Source: Perognathus longimembris pacificus | Taxonomy: Eukaryota; Chordata; Mammalia; Rodentia; Heteromyidae | Reading direction: 5' to 3' | Length of the DNA stretch: 64,000 bases | NCBI RefSeq assembly: GCF_023159225.1 | Contig: NC_063174.1 | Span: 41,155,691 to 41,219,690 of the forward strand | Shown: in pieces, positions 54,436 through 64,000 of the stretch | Position numbering within the stretch: the stretch's first letter is position 1 | Layout of the letters: the number at the start of each line of letters is the position of its first letter | Translations under genes and position numbers: made by a program | The notes under the pieces: generated by a model | Seen by the model: the letters and a program-made list of their open reading frames with translations, nothing else | Database searches by the model: none | What the model was told of the DNA's origin: nothing

Positions 54436-56009
54436 ACCGGTCTGATCCCCCTGATCCTGGGCCTCATTTTTTTAGCTAGCCCTAAACTAAGCTGTGGAGA
54501 TCAACTTGAGGGCACAGCAGAACTGTAGAAGAGGGTTCTTCACTGGTCTGGGAATAACGAAAATCCAGATCAATAGTAGTGGGTTTAGACAAGAGAGAGA
54601 GCCAGAAGAATATCTCTGATGTCCAGGGAAGGTGGGAGTCTGAAGCAAAGTGTTAGAGTGAGGCTCCACTAGCCTCATCCAGGTCTCTATCTGTAGGCGG
54701 TAAAGCAGCAGCCCAGATTACTAGCCTCCTAGGACAAGTCCGTTATCAGACAAATGCAGCCTGATGGAATGGGAGGAGGTCTCTCAGCTCCACCAGCCAG
54801 GTCTGCTTGGCTCCCCCTCCCCACGAGGCCAGCCAGGTCTGCTGCTGCTGACTTACAGTGTTGCCCTCAATTCTATCTTTAGCTCTGGCTGCTGGGAGCC
54901 TGAGTGACAGTCAGGGTGGGAACTTGTGCTGGGGTGGGAAAAATTTTGCAATTGCTGGATTTGCTGAGAAAGTGGCACTGACTGCAAGGAACAGGGACCA
55001 GGTCATATTCATTGTTGCATCCGTAGCGAGTGCAGTGGAAGGTACTGAGCTTCCTGGATGCTGGCTAGATGGACAGATGGATGCATGCATCCATACATGG
55101 AACAGAGGATGAGATCAGGGCCATCTGGTCCATAGACCAAAACATGGATTGAGAAGGAAGTCTGCGTGATCTTGGCCAAGTGATTTCCTTCACAGCTTCA
55201 GTTTCTTCATTTGTGGAAGGACACTAGAAACGTGATTTTCAGACTATGGCTACCATCTTTACTTCCACTGTTGCCTTTTTTTCCCCACAAATAAGAGGTG
55301 CTACTGGGTGTGAGGCAGAAGGAAAGAAAGTATTGGATTGGAAGGGCTCTTCTCTTTCCTTCAAGATTGAGTCATTTCTATCACTCCTGGATACTGAGAT
55401 TCCTGCAAAGCCTTCTGCATCTTGCAGCAGGTGTTAAGAACAGCCAATCAACTACTGTTTTTCATCAGGACTGATATGAAAATCCCTTCTCGGAATAATA
55501 AAACACCACAAGCTCCCTTCTAGCCAACCATTTCTCCAATAAGAGGGTGCAGAGTATCCGAGGGTGGGTAGTAGAAGCAGGGTTACCTTGGGCTCACTAG
55601 GCATGACCTGAACCTCCAGACAGTCCTAGAGGAGACACTTGTGTGGGTGCAGAGCTAGCAAGAAGATTTGAGGCAGCTCAGAGGAAAGCATAGTATCAGG
55701 AGAAGGAAGTAGTCAGGACACAATCCTCCCCTGTCCACTGGTAGGACCCCTAGGGTACAGCAAGGCCTTTGAGCTTCCAAGCAAGGATGTTGTGGCTAAG
55801 GATCTGGAAGTTGGAGGCTAAACAGGGAGGAAGTCAGGAAGATTCTTAAGGAAAGGGAAATGGCCTGTATTGGGAACTTGGGTCAATTACTTTACCCATT
55901 GTTCCCTCAATTCCTTTCTCATCCCTTCACTGAGGTATTCTGATCAAATTAGAGTACAGATGTGAAGGCATTTCTTTTTTTAAAAAACAATTTATTGATT
56001 GATTTATTT
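54436..56009. other. no gene seen; MIR-like trace at 55150-55225
   Basis: GTGATCTTGGCCAAGTGATT and CAGCTTCAGTTTCTTCATTT indicate a forward MIR. The rest is unique. Confidence 0.5.
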
Positions 56010-56252
56010 AGTGCTGGTTCTGGGGCTTGAACTCAGGGCTTGGGTGCTGTCCCTGAGCTTTTGTGCTCAAAGATTGTGCTCTACCACTTGAGCCACAGAT
56101 CCACCTCCAGTTTTTTGTTTTTTTTTTGGTGGGTAATTGGAAATAAGAGTTTCATAGACTCTCCTGCCTGGGCTGGCTTCGGATTGTGATCTTCAGATCT
56201 CAGCCTCCTGAGCAGCTAGGATTACAGGCATGAGCCATCGGCACCCAGTTAC
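56010..56252 (-). mobile_element. 7SL/ID chimeric SINE
   Basis: Complete minus-strand copy. Confidence 0.9.
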
Positions 56253-57030
56253 CTGAAGATATTTCACTTTCCTTCCTGTAGCCCTCTCCTCCCCTTTTCC
56301 CCTTTCTTTCCCAAGCCAGTGTTCTGCTCCAGGCTTCTTACTAAGCTCAATAAGGAGTAAGTTCCTGTTTGGACCCTGCACATCAACCTCCAGCTCCAGC
56401 TCATCCCACATGTTGTGTCCAGGAGCAATATCCTCCCTGATTAGAAACTGGCTGCTGTATAGCTGTGCATCCTACATGGTGTCTGGCTTATCTAGCCTGC
56501 CTCAGCCCACTCACTGGTCACTGCCCAGCCACCGGCCCTGACATGGCCCTTCTGTAGCCAATCAACTCTGCTTTCTCCTGCCTGCCAACCATTCCCTTTC
56601 CATTACATGCAATTCCTTCCTTTCCACTCTGCTACACTGAGTAGATGCCCTTTGAATAATCAATTACCTATCTTTTCCCCTCCAGCAAACCTTTCCCTTG
56701 TCCTCCCTTCACTGAACTATCTGAAAGACTAACAGGTAGCATGTGTATGCATCGGTGAGGTAACTGTCTATGGGTTCTGGTAAGTTCCTTGAGGGTTCTC
56801 TTCCTAGTGGGATCATACCCACTGACTTCCCGTTGTGAGATTGGCACAGGATGCTGACTGGCTGGCAGCCTTTCTAAGAAGAAAGAGGACCAGGTCAGGT
56901 TTGGCAACTGGAAGAAGGTGGGACAGCCTCAGGTGCAGAGGCTATAGTGACCTTTATGATAGGTCACAAAAGTGTGACCATGTGATGTCTTGTTCTGACC
57001 CTACATCTCAGAGCTTTGTGCTTTGACATT
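56253..57030. other. no gene seen; single-copy DNA
   Basis: No exon or repeat identified. Confidence 0.45.
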
Positions 57031-57043
57031 CAGAAACACCAGG

Positions 57044-57270
57044 CTGTGGGCTGGGAATGTGGCCTAGTGGTAGAGTGCTTGCCTAGCATGCATGAAGCCC
57101 TGGGTTCAATTCCTCAGTACCACATAAACAGAAAAGGCCGGTAGTGGTGCTGTGGCTCAGGGGGTAGAGCGCTAGCCTTGAGTAAATGAAGCCCAGAGAC
57201 AGTGCCCAGGCCTTGAGTTCAAGTCCTAGGACTGGCAAAAATAAATAAAAAAGAAAGAAAAGAAAAGAAA
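57044..57270 (+). mobile_element. dimeric ID-ID SINE
   Basis: Older dimer; AGAAACACCAG flanks it on both sides. Confidence 0.92.
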
Positions 57271-57285
57271 GAAACACCAGACTGG

Positions 57286-57640
57286 AACTGGGTGCTGATG
57301 GCTCAGGCTTGTAATCCTAGCTACTCCAGAGGCTGAGATCTAAGGATCACAGTTTGAAGCCAGCCTGGATAGTAAAGTCCGTGAGACACTTATCTCCAAT
57401 AAACTACTCACAAAAATCTGGAAGTGGAGCTGTGGCTCAAGTGGTAGAGTGCTAGCCTTGAGCAAAAGACAGCAGCACCCAGGCCCTGAGTTCAAGCCCC
57501 AGGACCAGCAAAAAAAAAATAAATAAATTTTTTTTTAAAGAAAAAAAATTAAAAAAGAACCACCAGGCTGGAACATAGCTCAGGGGTAGAGTGTGTGCTT
57601 AGTAGGTATGATGTCCCAGGTTTGATCACCAGCATAAGTG
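57286..57640 (+). mobile_element. 7SL/ID chimeric SINE followed by ID-like monomer
   Basis: 57286-57510 chimeric copy with A-rich tail; 57563-57640 ID-like unit (GGAACATAGCTCAGGGGTAG). Confidence 0.87.
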
Positions 57641-58099
57641 TGGTTTGGGGGGGTGAGGAGCAGAGGGCTCATAAAATGCATTTTTGCTGCTCTGTCTGGC
57701 CATGAAACTCAGAGTAACCTTTAGGTGCCTTCTAGCCCCACAATCTCTCTGTTTATTGTTCTTGATGGAAAATGAAACAACAACAACAATAAAGAACCCT
57801 TCCTGCCAGAATTAATTTACCAAAATAAACAAAATCTCTGCTTTTCCTCTCAAAGACAGTCTCTGAATGTCAATCTTGGGCAGCCAGACTGCAGTTTCAA
57901 GTGGGTACAGCCAGTTCAGTTACAACTTGCAGGTGAATTACTGTGGAGGTTATGAGAAAAGGGGAAAACACAGTGAAGAGGGAGAAAAGTGTTGCCCAAA
58001 GGCTGAGTTCAGAGCTCATGCCTGCAATCCCAACTACCCAGGCTTCATCCCTGGCTAGAGGTCAGCTAGGAGAGAAAAGGCTAGGAATACCCAATCTTG
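57641..58099. other. no gene seen
   Basis: Unique sequence with a short degenerate 7SL-like patch near 58015. Confidence 0.4.
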
Positions 58100-58288
58100 G
58101 TGGCTTGGGCCTGGAATTCCTCTACACAGGAGGTGGAGATTGGAGAATCTTGGCCTGAGACCAGCAAAAAGGAAGACAGCTATCTGCAAATAGCTAAAGC
58201 AAAAAAGGGCTGGAGGCCTGGCTCGAGCCTACTGTTTATGCCCCGCAAATGTGAAGTCCTGAGTTCAAGCCCTAGTACCATCAAAGAA
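58100..58288 (+). mobile_element. very old 7SL/ID-like SINE
   Basis: Arms are barely readable (TGGCTTGGGCCTGGAATTCC; GAGTTCAAGCCCTAGTACC). Confidence 0.55.
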
Positions 58289-59006
58289 TAAACAGTGCTG
58301 CCTGGTAGTTCTTGTCCTCATCTTTAACTTCTGTTTTCACTGCAGGGAATTCTTGTTTGTCCACTGTCCTATTTGCAACCCTTTTCTGACATGGGTGCAG
58401 ATAATGGGATGCCAAATTGCATGATTGCTTGCTGGCATTTTGCAAGTGTTTGCCATCTAGGACCTTTGGTTCATTGCATTGGACCTGTGGATATGGTCTC
58501 TTCATTTCAGACCTGCTGGGGTGGTTAACTGGATACAGGCTAGAAACATAACCAGGCCGCAGGTTCAACCTCACTCCTTCACCCTAAGAACTATACAAAG
58601 AGGGACATGGCAAACCAGGAAAGCAGCAGCAGGCGTGGATGGTTGCTGCAGAACTGCTAGAGCTGGCAAGGAGGAGCTCAGGTAGGCAGAGCACAGACTG
58701 GAGGGCTTGGGGGTGGAGGCTCTGAGTGGCACCAGCTGGGGACCATTAGAGATGAATTTGGGGGAGTTAAAAGCAGCAGTGATTAAGTCTGAGAACATTG
58801 TCTCCTTCTCTGCAGCCCCTGCCAGGAACCAGCCCCTGTGATCACACTCCTTTCACCACGATGCTCCCCAGGGTTTGTCAGGAAGAGCAGGAGAGGAGAG
58901 AAAGGACCCACCATCCCCCTCAGATGCCCCCTCTTTCAGCTCTGTGCTGTCTTGGCCGGCCTCCTTGTGGCTTTGTGCTTGGAATGGTTTTCTTTTCTTC
59001 TTTAGT
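58289..59006. other. no gene seen; single-copy DNA
   Basis: No known exon or repeat; short frames on both strands only. Confidence 0.45.
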
Positions 59007-59232
59007 CTTTTCTGGGGCTTGAACTCTAGGCCTGGGCGTGTTCCTGAACTTTTGTGTTCAAGGATAGCCCTCTACCACTAGAATCAATGGCTCTATTTCT
59101 GGCTTTTTGGTGGTTTAATTGGAGGTAAGAGACTCATGGACTTTCCTGCTTGGGCTGGCTTCAAACCTTGATCCTCAGATCTCAGTCTTCTGAGTAGCTG
59201 GGATTACAGGCGTGAACCACAGGCACCTGGCC
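59007..59232 (-). mobile_element. 7SL/ID chimeric SINE
   Basis: Complete minus-strand copy. Confidence 0.88.
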
Positions 59233-59284
59233 TGGGGTCTTATCTACTCAGACCTTAGATAGGACAGTGAGCCAGTCTTTTTTT

Positions 59285-59375
59285 AAGGTGCCTAGTATTA
59301 AAGCAGACACAGTCACATCTTCAAGGGGCTCATGGTCGTTCTTGGGATCAAGGTAAACACAAATAACAATGGAAA
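59285..59375 (-). mobile_element. L2-like trace
   Basis: CACATCTTCAAGGGGCTCAT resembles reverse L2. Confidence 0.45.
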
Positions 59376-59774
59376 CACACAGAGAAAATGAGAAATCATT
59401 TCCTTATAGGCAACCCAGGAAATTTCATCTTTTTTATCTCAGTTATGTGACTTCCCCAGGGTTCTGTCTAAGAATAGTTTGTACACAACACCCCATGGAG
59501 CCTCTTTATATCCTTCCCAGAGAGACAGAAAAGTGGCCCTCAGTGTCTCTGGAGGAATATCTAGGCAGAGGGATTTTGGTAATAAGATCTAATTCACAAT
59601 TGAAAGAGCAGACTACATAAATTGTCTGCCATGGACTCAATTCAACACTGCATACACAGCAATAGAACACACACGACTTGGTTCTAGGTCTTAGCCTGAG
59701 CAGCGACAAACTGAACAAGTTTTGCCTCTGAAGTACTTACTTTGCATACATTTTTTTTTATTGTCTTTTTTTTT
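59376..59774. other. no gene seen
   Basis: Unique AT-moderate DNA. Confidence 0.4.
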
Positions 59775-59782
59775 GAGACAGG

Positions 59783-59985
59783 GCATGCTAGGCAAGCACT
59801 TTACCACTAGGCCACATTCCCAGCCCAACTGTCCCCGACGTCTTTTTGCTCAAGGCTAGCACTCTACCACTTGAGCCACAGCATCACTTCCAGCCTTTTC
59901 TGCTTATGTGGTACTGAGGAATTGAACCCAGGGCTTCATGTATGCTAGGCAAGTATTCTACCACTAAGCCACATTCCCAGCTTCA
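59783..59985 (-). mobile_element. dimeric SINE with an extra partial left unit
   Basis: 59830-59985 is a 3'-truncated minus-strand dimer; 59783-59825 is the head of another left unit. Confidence 0.82.
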
Positions 59986-60296
59986 GGAGCATGGTTTTTA
60001 CATGGATTTATTTTATTTTTTATTTTTATTTTTTGTATTTCTGCACTGTGCCTGCTAGCTCTTCAGTCAACAGGACTAAAGTAAGAAAACCTGAAGGATT
60101 AATGTCGAGTCCTCTAAGGTCCACACACTTGTCCTTTCCTTTTGTCCATACACAGTTCTCAAAGGCCTTTAGAAGAGGTTCAAGGAATCACCCAAGGTCA
60201 CAAGGTCTAGAAGCTATTCTGCTATCTCTCACTGATCTACTCTAAAACCTCTGGGAGATACTCCACAGCTCCTTGGGCTGTATTCTTTTTTTATTT

Positions 60297-60515
60297 TTGG
60301 TCAGTCGTGGGGTTTGAACTCTGGTCCTGGGCGTTGTCCCTGAGCTCTTCAGCTCAAGGCTACCACTTGAGCCACAGTGCCACTTCCAGTTTTCTGGTAG
60401 TTAACTGGAGATGAGTCTCATGGACTTTCTTGTCCAGGCTGGCTTTGAACCGCGATCCTCAGATCTCAACCTCCTGAGTAGGTAGGATTACAGGTGTGAA
60501 CCACCAGTGCTGGCC
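60297..60515 (-). mobile_element. 7SL/ID chimeric SINE
   Basis: Complete minus-strand copy. Confidence 0.9.
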
Positions 60516-61011
60516 GGGGCTTTGTTGTTGTTAAGCCAACCATTGTCAAATTCTTCTGGGAAGCCAATGGGGTTGGCCAGGGGCTATAGACATTCAATGC
60601 AGCAGAAGGGAGAGAGTTCCTATGGAGAGGCAACCTGATACAACTTGTATCTACAGAGCCAGGTGCCATCATGGTGACCTAGATGGGAGCAAGGGGAACA
60701 ACAGGGAGTGAGAGCTTGCTACACTGAAAACAGACAGCAGCTGCCAGGAAGGGGAGGGGGCCTAGGGCCAGGGAGCCTGGCTCGTGTTGCCACTGAGTCC
60801 TAGATGCCACTGGCCGCTGGCTTCCACAAGGTGGGAGCCCAGGTCCCACTCTACAGCTCCTCACCTGCAACGGGGCAGGCAATACAGTGCCCAAGCCAAC
60901 TGTGACTCTTACCCTCGCCTTTGATGACAAAGTGCTACATAGGTCATACGCTCAGATACAAAAAGCAGAAGAAAAAAGGCAAGATTTTCTTATCAAAGAA
61001 AGTTATTGAAG
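60516..61011. other. no gene seen
   Basis: Unique sequence; no exon identified. Confidence 0.4.
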
Positions 61012-61132
61012 CTAAGTGTGCTGGGACATGCCTATAATCCTAGCACTCAGAAAGCTGAAGCAGGACGAACTGAAAATCCAAGACCAAGACCAACCTAGAC
61101 TCATCTGAGACCCTGTCTCAAAAAAAAAAATC
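61012..61132 (+). mobile_element. B1-like 7SL monomer
   Basis: ATGCCTATAATCCTAGCACT, GAGACCCTGTCTC and A10. Confidence 0.78.
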
Positions 61133-61139
61133 ATTAAAT

Positions 61140-61390
61140 AATTTCCAAGTGCTGAAGATGCAGGCATTTACTCAGAGATGAAAGGACAGTCTATGCTCCA
61201 GCTGTTTACAGTCCACTAGGAAGGGAAGCTGGCACACAAACATTGTACACAAAAAGGAACGTGGCTAAGTGTCATAAAGAGAGGATTAGACACTGGCTTA
61301 ATAAAAGCAGAGCAGAGTGAGGCATCAGGAAAAGCCATCAGTCTTGAAAAGGGCCTGGAATTCAATCTGGAAGATAAATGCATGACAAAT
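61140..61390 (-). mobile_element. L2 relic
   Basis: AGCTGTTTACAGTCCACTAG...AAGTGTCATAAAGAGAG...GAGGCATCAGGAAAAGCC follow reverse L2. Confidence 0.65.
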
Positions 61391-61524
61391 GCCTATGATT
61401 CTAGGTCACTGAGCAGTTTCCATGGCTGCAACCTTCCTTTCTTACCGGGATGATGATGACAATGCTAACTACCTTTCTCAGGTACTGATTTCATCTTGTC
61501 ATTAGACCCTCCCCTTTCCCTCCC

Positions 61525-61640
61525 CCATGGGGTTCTTATCATCCTATTTTACCACTGAGCAAATTGAGACCTTAAGAGGTTAAGCAACTTACCCAACATC
61601 AATCAGCTGGAAAAAGTTAGGGGAGAGATAGAAACTCAAC
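61525..61640 (-). mobile_element. MIR relic
   Basis: TATTTTACCACTGAGCAAAT and GAGGTTAAGCAACTTACCC match the reverse MIR core. Confidence 0.75.
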
Positions 61641-62900
61641 TAAAATTAAATTGAACCTATAAATAACTGCTGTTGCCCAAAGCAAAAACCCTCCCCATGG
61701 ATTCTAGGGAAATATGTGCAATTGTCCTGTGGAGCCCAAACCCTGGTGGCTTTTATATCTCTCAATGTCGGGCTCCTGCACTTTGGGAGGGGCTGAAACT
61801 AACAACCGCTAGGCATAGGACAGATCCTAGGAGAGAAAATCAACAGCTTGTACATGTGACTTCTGAAGGATCAGGTAAAAGCCTTGTGAGCCTAACATGC
61901 ATAATATTGGAGCCTGTCTCTCAACCAAAGATCTTGGCTTTAGCCTTCTCACAAGGACCTCTGGATGGCAGTGTTTTCCTCCCCCTCACAGGTAGAGGGA
62001 GCTATGTCCACTGCATGTGGTGCTGTCACTTCCTGTCAGTGTCCCAGTGCATCAAAGCCATTAGTCCCCAACTGAGATGGAGATGACCTGTTGTAATCCC
62101 TTCATTTTATGCATTAATAGTAGTTGAGGGCAAAGCCACCTGGATGTTTTCCCTTTGTTTTAGCAAGGGGCATCTCACCATTAAGCACTGATTTGAGAGT
62201 TATGTCCCTTGTTGGCAAAAATACATTAAAAGAATCACAACCATCGTGCATGAATATTGAGAATTTCATTCTTGCTTTTCATATTTTGATCGACCTGCAA
62301 TGCACCCCCCTCTCCCGCCTTCTGTAGCAGAGGCACGAAGGTGGGTGGGAGTGCAGAGAGCAGAGGAATGCATTTCTCTAATGCTGAGGAGAGACTGTTG
62401 CTGCTGCTGCTCTGCCCTTCTGCTGCTGTCTGGGGTGGTACATCCAGCAACTCTGCTGTGTTGAAGGCCAAGAGCCATCCTTGTGTCTGCCAACTTCCTT
62501 ATTGTTCTGACCTGCTGGCAGTCAGAGCCAAGCTGATCCTTTCACCCTCCTGGCTGCTTATCTGGGACACATGATTTGTGGAGAAGAGCCTGCCAGAGAC
62601 AGTCAAGAATCTACCTATCAGAGGAGGGCAGCAGCACTGACATGCCAAGTCTGCTCCAGAGTCTCATGTTCTTATTGTCCATCTGGAACAACGAATATCT
62701 GGGCTCAGTGGCCACCACTGGGCCACGAGGTCCAGCAGAGAAGGCATGCAGAAGCAGAAGATGACGCTCGTGGATCATCCACATTGCTCACTTTCTCCTA
62801 GTACCCCCAAGCACCCATGCAGACCAGTTTCTGGGCTTCCTCCCCGTCCCCCCCCCCCCCACTACTTTTTTTCTAGCAACTAAACCCCTGGTCTGGAGAA
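61641..62900. other. no gene seen; single-copy DNA
   Basis: About 1.26 kb with no transposon recognised. Includes an AT-rich piece with TGCATGAATATT at 62248-62259 and a CTG-rich patch at 62399-62435. Frames on both strands lack domains. Confidence 0.45.
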
Positions 62901-62913
62901 CAGGGTAGGGTAG

Positions 62914-62985
62914 GTTCCCATAGCAATGGGCCTTTTAGCCGTTTCCATGACAACCAACACCCAGACCATTTAGTTGCTAGTCAAC
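62914..62985. promoter_or_regulatory. cluster of three RFX X-box-like motifs
   Basis: GTTCCCATAGCAAT (62914-62927), GTTTCCATGACAAC (62941-62954) and GTTGCTAGTCAAC (62973-62985) each resemble the X-box GTTGCCATGGCAAC bound by RFX factors. Spacing is 27 and 32 bp between starts. Function is inferred from motif match only. Confidence 0.45.
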
Positions 62986-62989
62986 TGAC

Positions 62990-63537
62990 AGCTGTAAGGA
63001 AAGCAGATTCAGTTTACAAGCTGAGGGAAAGGTCTGGGAATCCTGTCCAGAGAAAAAGATCCGACCACCCCAAATGACTCAGTCAACGCCTGTATGGGTC
63101 CAGAGCTACTTTCTACCTTGTCACACAAGGCTGTCCTTTCACCCCATTCCTGACACACACAGGCAAGCAGCTCAACCAAGTATCCCTGGCCTTTAAGTAA
63201 AACACACCCTAGTCTTTCTTCCAGTTGCTATCTTCAGACCACGGAGTCCTTGGGAAAAACCTTGTTTAATATGACTTTCACCTCCGCCCACTCTCACACA
63301 CAGCTCTTCTCTGTGCTCATGTGGCTCCCATATTCCATGACTTCTTTGTTCCCACATCAACTCTTTACTGAAGCATCATTTGCCTTTTGGACCATCCTAA
63401 GTGAATGCTAATCAAGATCTCTTCGTTGACCACACCTATTTCCTTATATGTTTTTTTGGATGTATCGGAAATATTTTGGGTAATAGCTCTCCAGAATCCT
63501 AACCATCTAGTATATGAAAAGTATATGGTAAAACATC
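62990..63537. other. no gene seen
   Basis: Unique DNA downstream of the X-box cluster; no exon evident. Confidence 0.4.
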
Positions 63538-63722
63538 TTTTTTTTTTTTTTTTCCAGTCTTGGGGCTTGGACTCAGGGCCTGAGCACTGTCCCTGGCTTC
63601 TTTTTGCCTCTTGAGCCACAGCGTCACTGCTGGCTTTTTCTGTATATGTGGTGCTGAGGAATCAAACCCAGGGCTTCATGCATGCTAGGCAAGCACTCCA
63701 CCACTAAGCCACATTCCCAGGT
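63538..63722 (-). mobile_element. dimeric ID-ID SINE
   Basis: Minus-strand dimer with an internal deletion in the right unit (TTTTTGCCTCTTGAGCC); flanked by AAACATC. Confidence 0.9.
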
Positions 63723-63856
63723 CCAAACATCAATATTTTTAAATAATGAAAAATATTTAACTAGCATATAGTGAAATAATTTTAAATGTACATTCAGGCT
63801 TCCTGAATTTATTTTGTTGTCTAGAGCCACTAAACATTGAAAATAGTCAAGAAATA

Positions 63857-64000
63857 GTCAGGTTCCAGTGGCTGGCTCCTGTAATCCTCAGGAGGCTGAG
63901 ATCTGAGGATCTAAGGAACCCATCCCTGGCAGGCAAGTCTGTGAGACTCTTATCACCAATTAACCACCAAAAGTTGAAAGTAGAGCTGTGGCTTAAGTGG
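63857..64000 (+). mobile_element. 7SL/ID chimeric SINE, cut by the window end
   Basis: 7SL arm and the start of the ID arm are visible up to the last base. Confidence 0.85.

Noticed and set aside
60516..64000. Search for NPC2, the neighbour expected on this side
   Set aside because: No segment on either strand matched the NPC2 protein as I recall it; the gene is likely beyond the window.

Overview
The window is mammalian nuclear DNA, almost certainly from a rodent. Two abundant SINE types show this. One is a dimer of tRNA-Ala-like (ID) units. The other is a chimera of a 7SL-derived (B1/Alu-like) left arm and an ID-like right arm. Their number and sequence suggest a castorimorph such as a pocket mouse, kangaroo rat or beaver; that placement is from memory of SINE types and is only moderately sure. 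Ancient MIR and L2 copies, L1 3' ends and a MaLR LTR give the normal placental background. There is no sign of bacterial or plasmid sequence, CRISPR, an operon or any prokaryote-style gene cluster.

Only one protein-coding gene can be supported: SYNDIG1L (TMEM90A, capucin) on the minus strand. Its three coding exons (8929-8513, 6618-6478, 6331-6173) join in phase 0 into an intact 238-residue protein with canonical splice sites. The 3' UTR runs to an AATAAA at 4724-4719. Upstream, a CpG island at about 28.05-28.95 kb carries a consensus splice donor facing minus at 28366/28365. I take it as the promoter and noncoding exon 1, which gives a first intron of about 19.4 kb.

Layout: 1-4.7 kb is flanking DNA beyond the 3' end of SYNDIG1L. 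The gene fills 4.7 to about 28.9 kb, with most of intron 1 made of SINEs, microsatellites, an L2 split by an L1, and a MaLR LTR. From 29 to 64 kb I see no coding exon. This part is intergenic DNA upstream of SYNDIG1L (in human the next gene on this side is NPC2). It holds SINEs, MIR/L2 relics, two old L1 3' ends, a probable ERV LTR, large microsatellites, a diverged pair of unidentified segments about 1.7 kb apart, and a few candidate regulatory clusters, notably three RFX X-box-like sites near 62.95 kb.

Several nested insertions with perfect target-site duplications show that the ID-ID dimer was mobilised by L1 machinery after many 7SL/ID copies were already in place. I did not find a convincing new biological system. 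The most interesting points are the possible overlapping uORF and GGC repeats at the SYNDIG1L 5' end, the X-box cluster and the duplicated unknown element.
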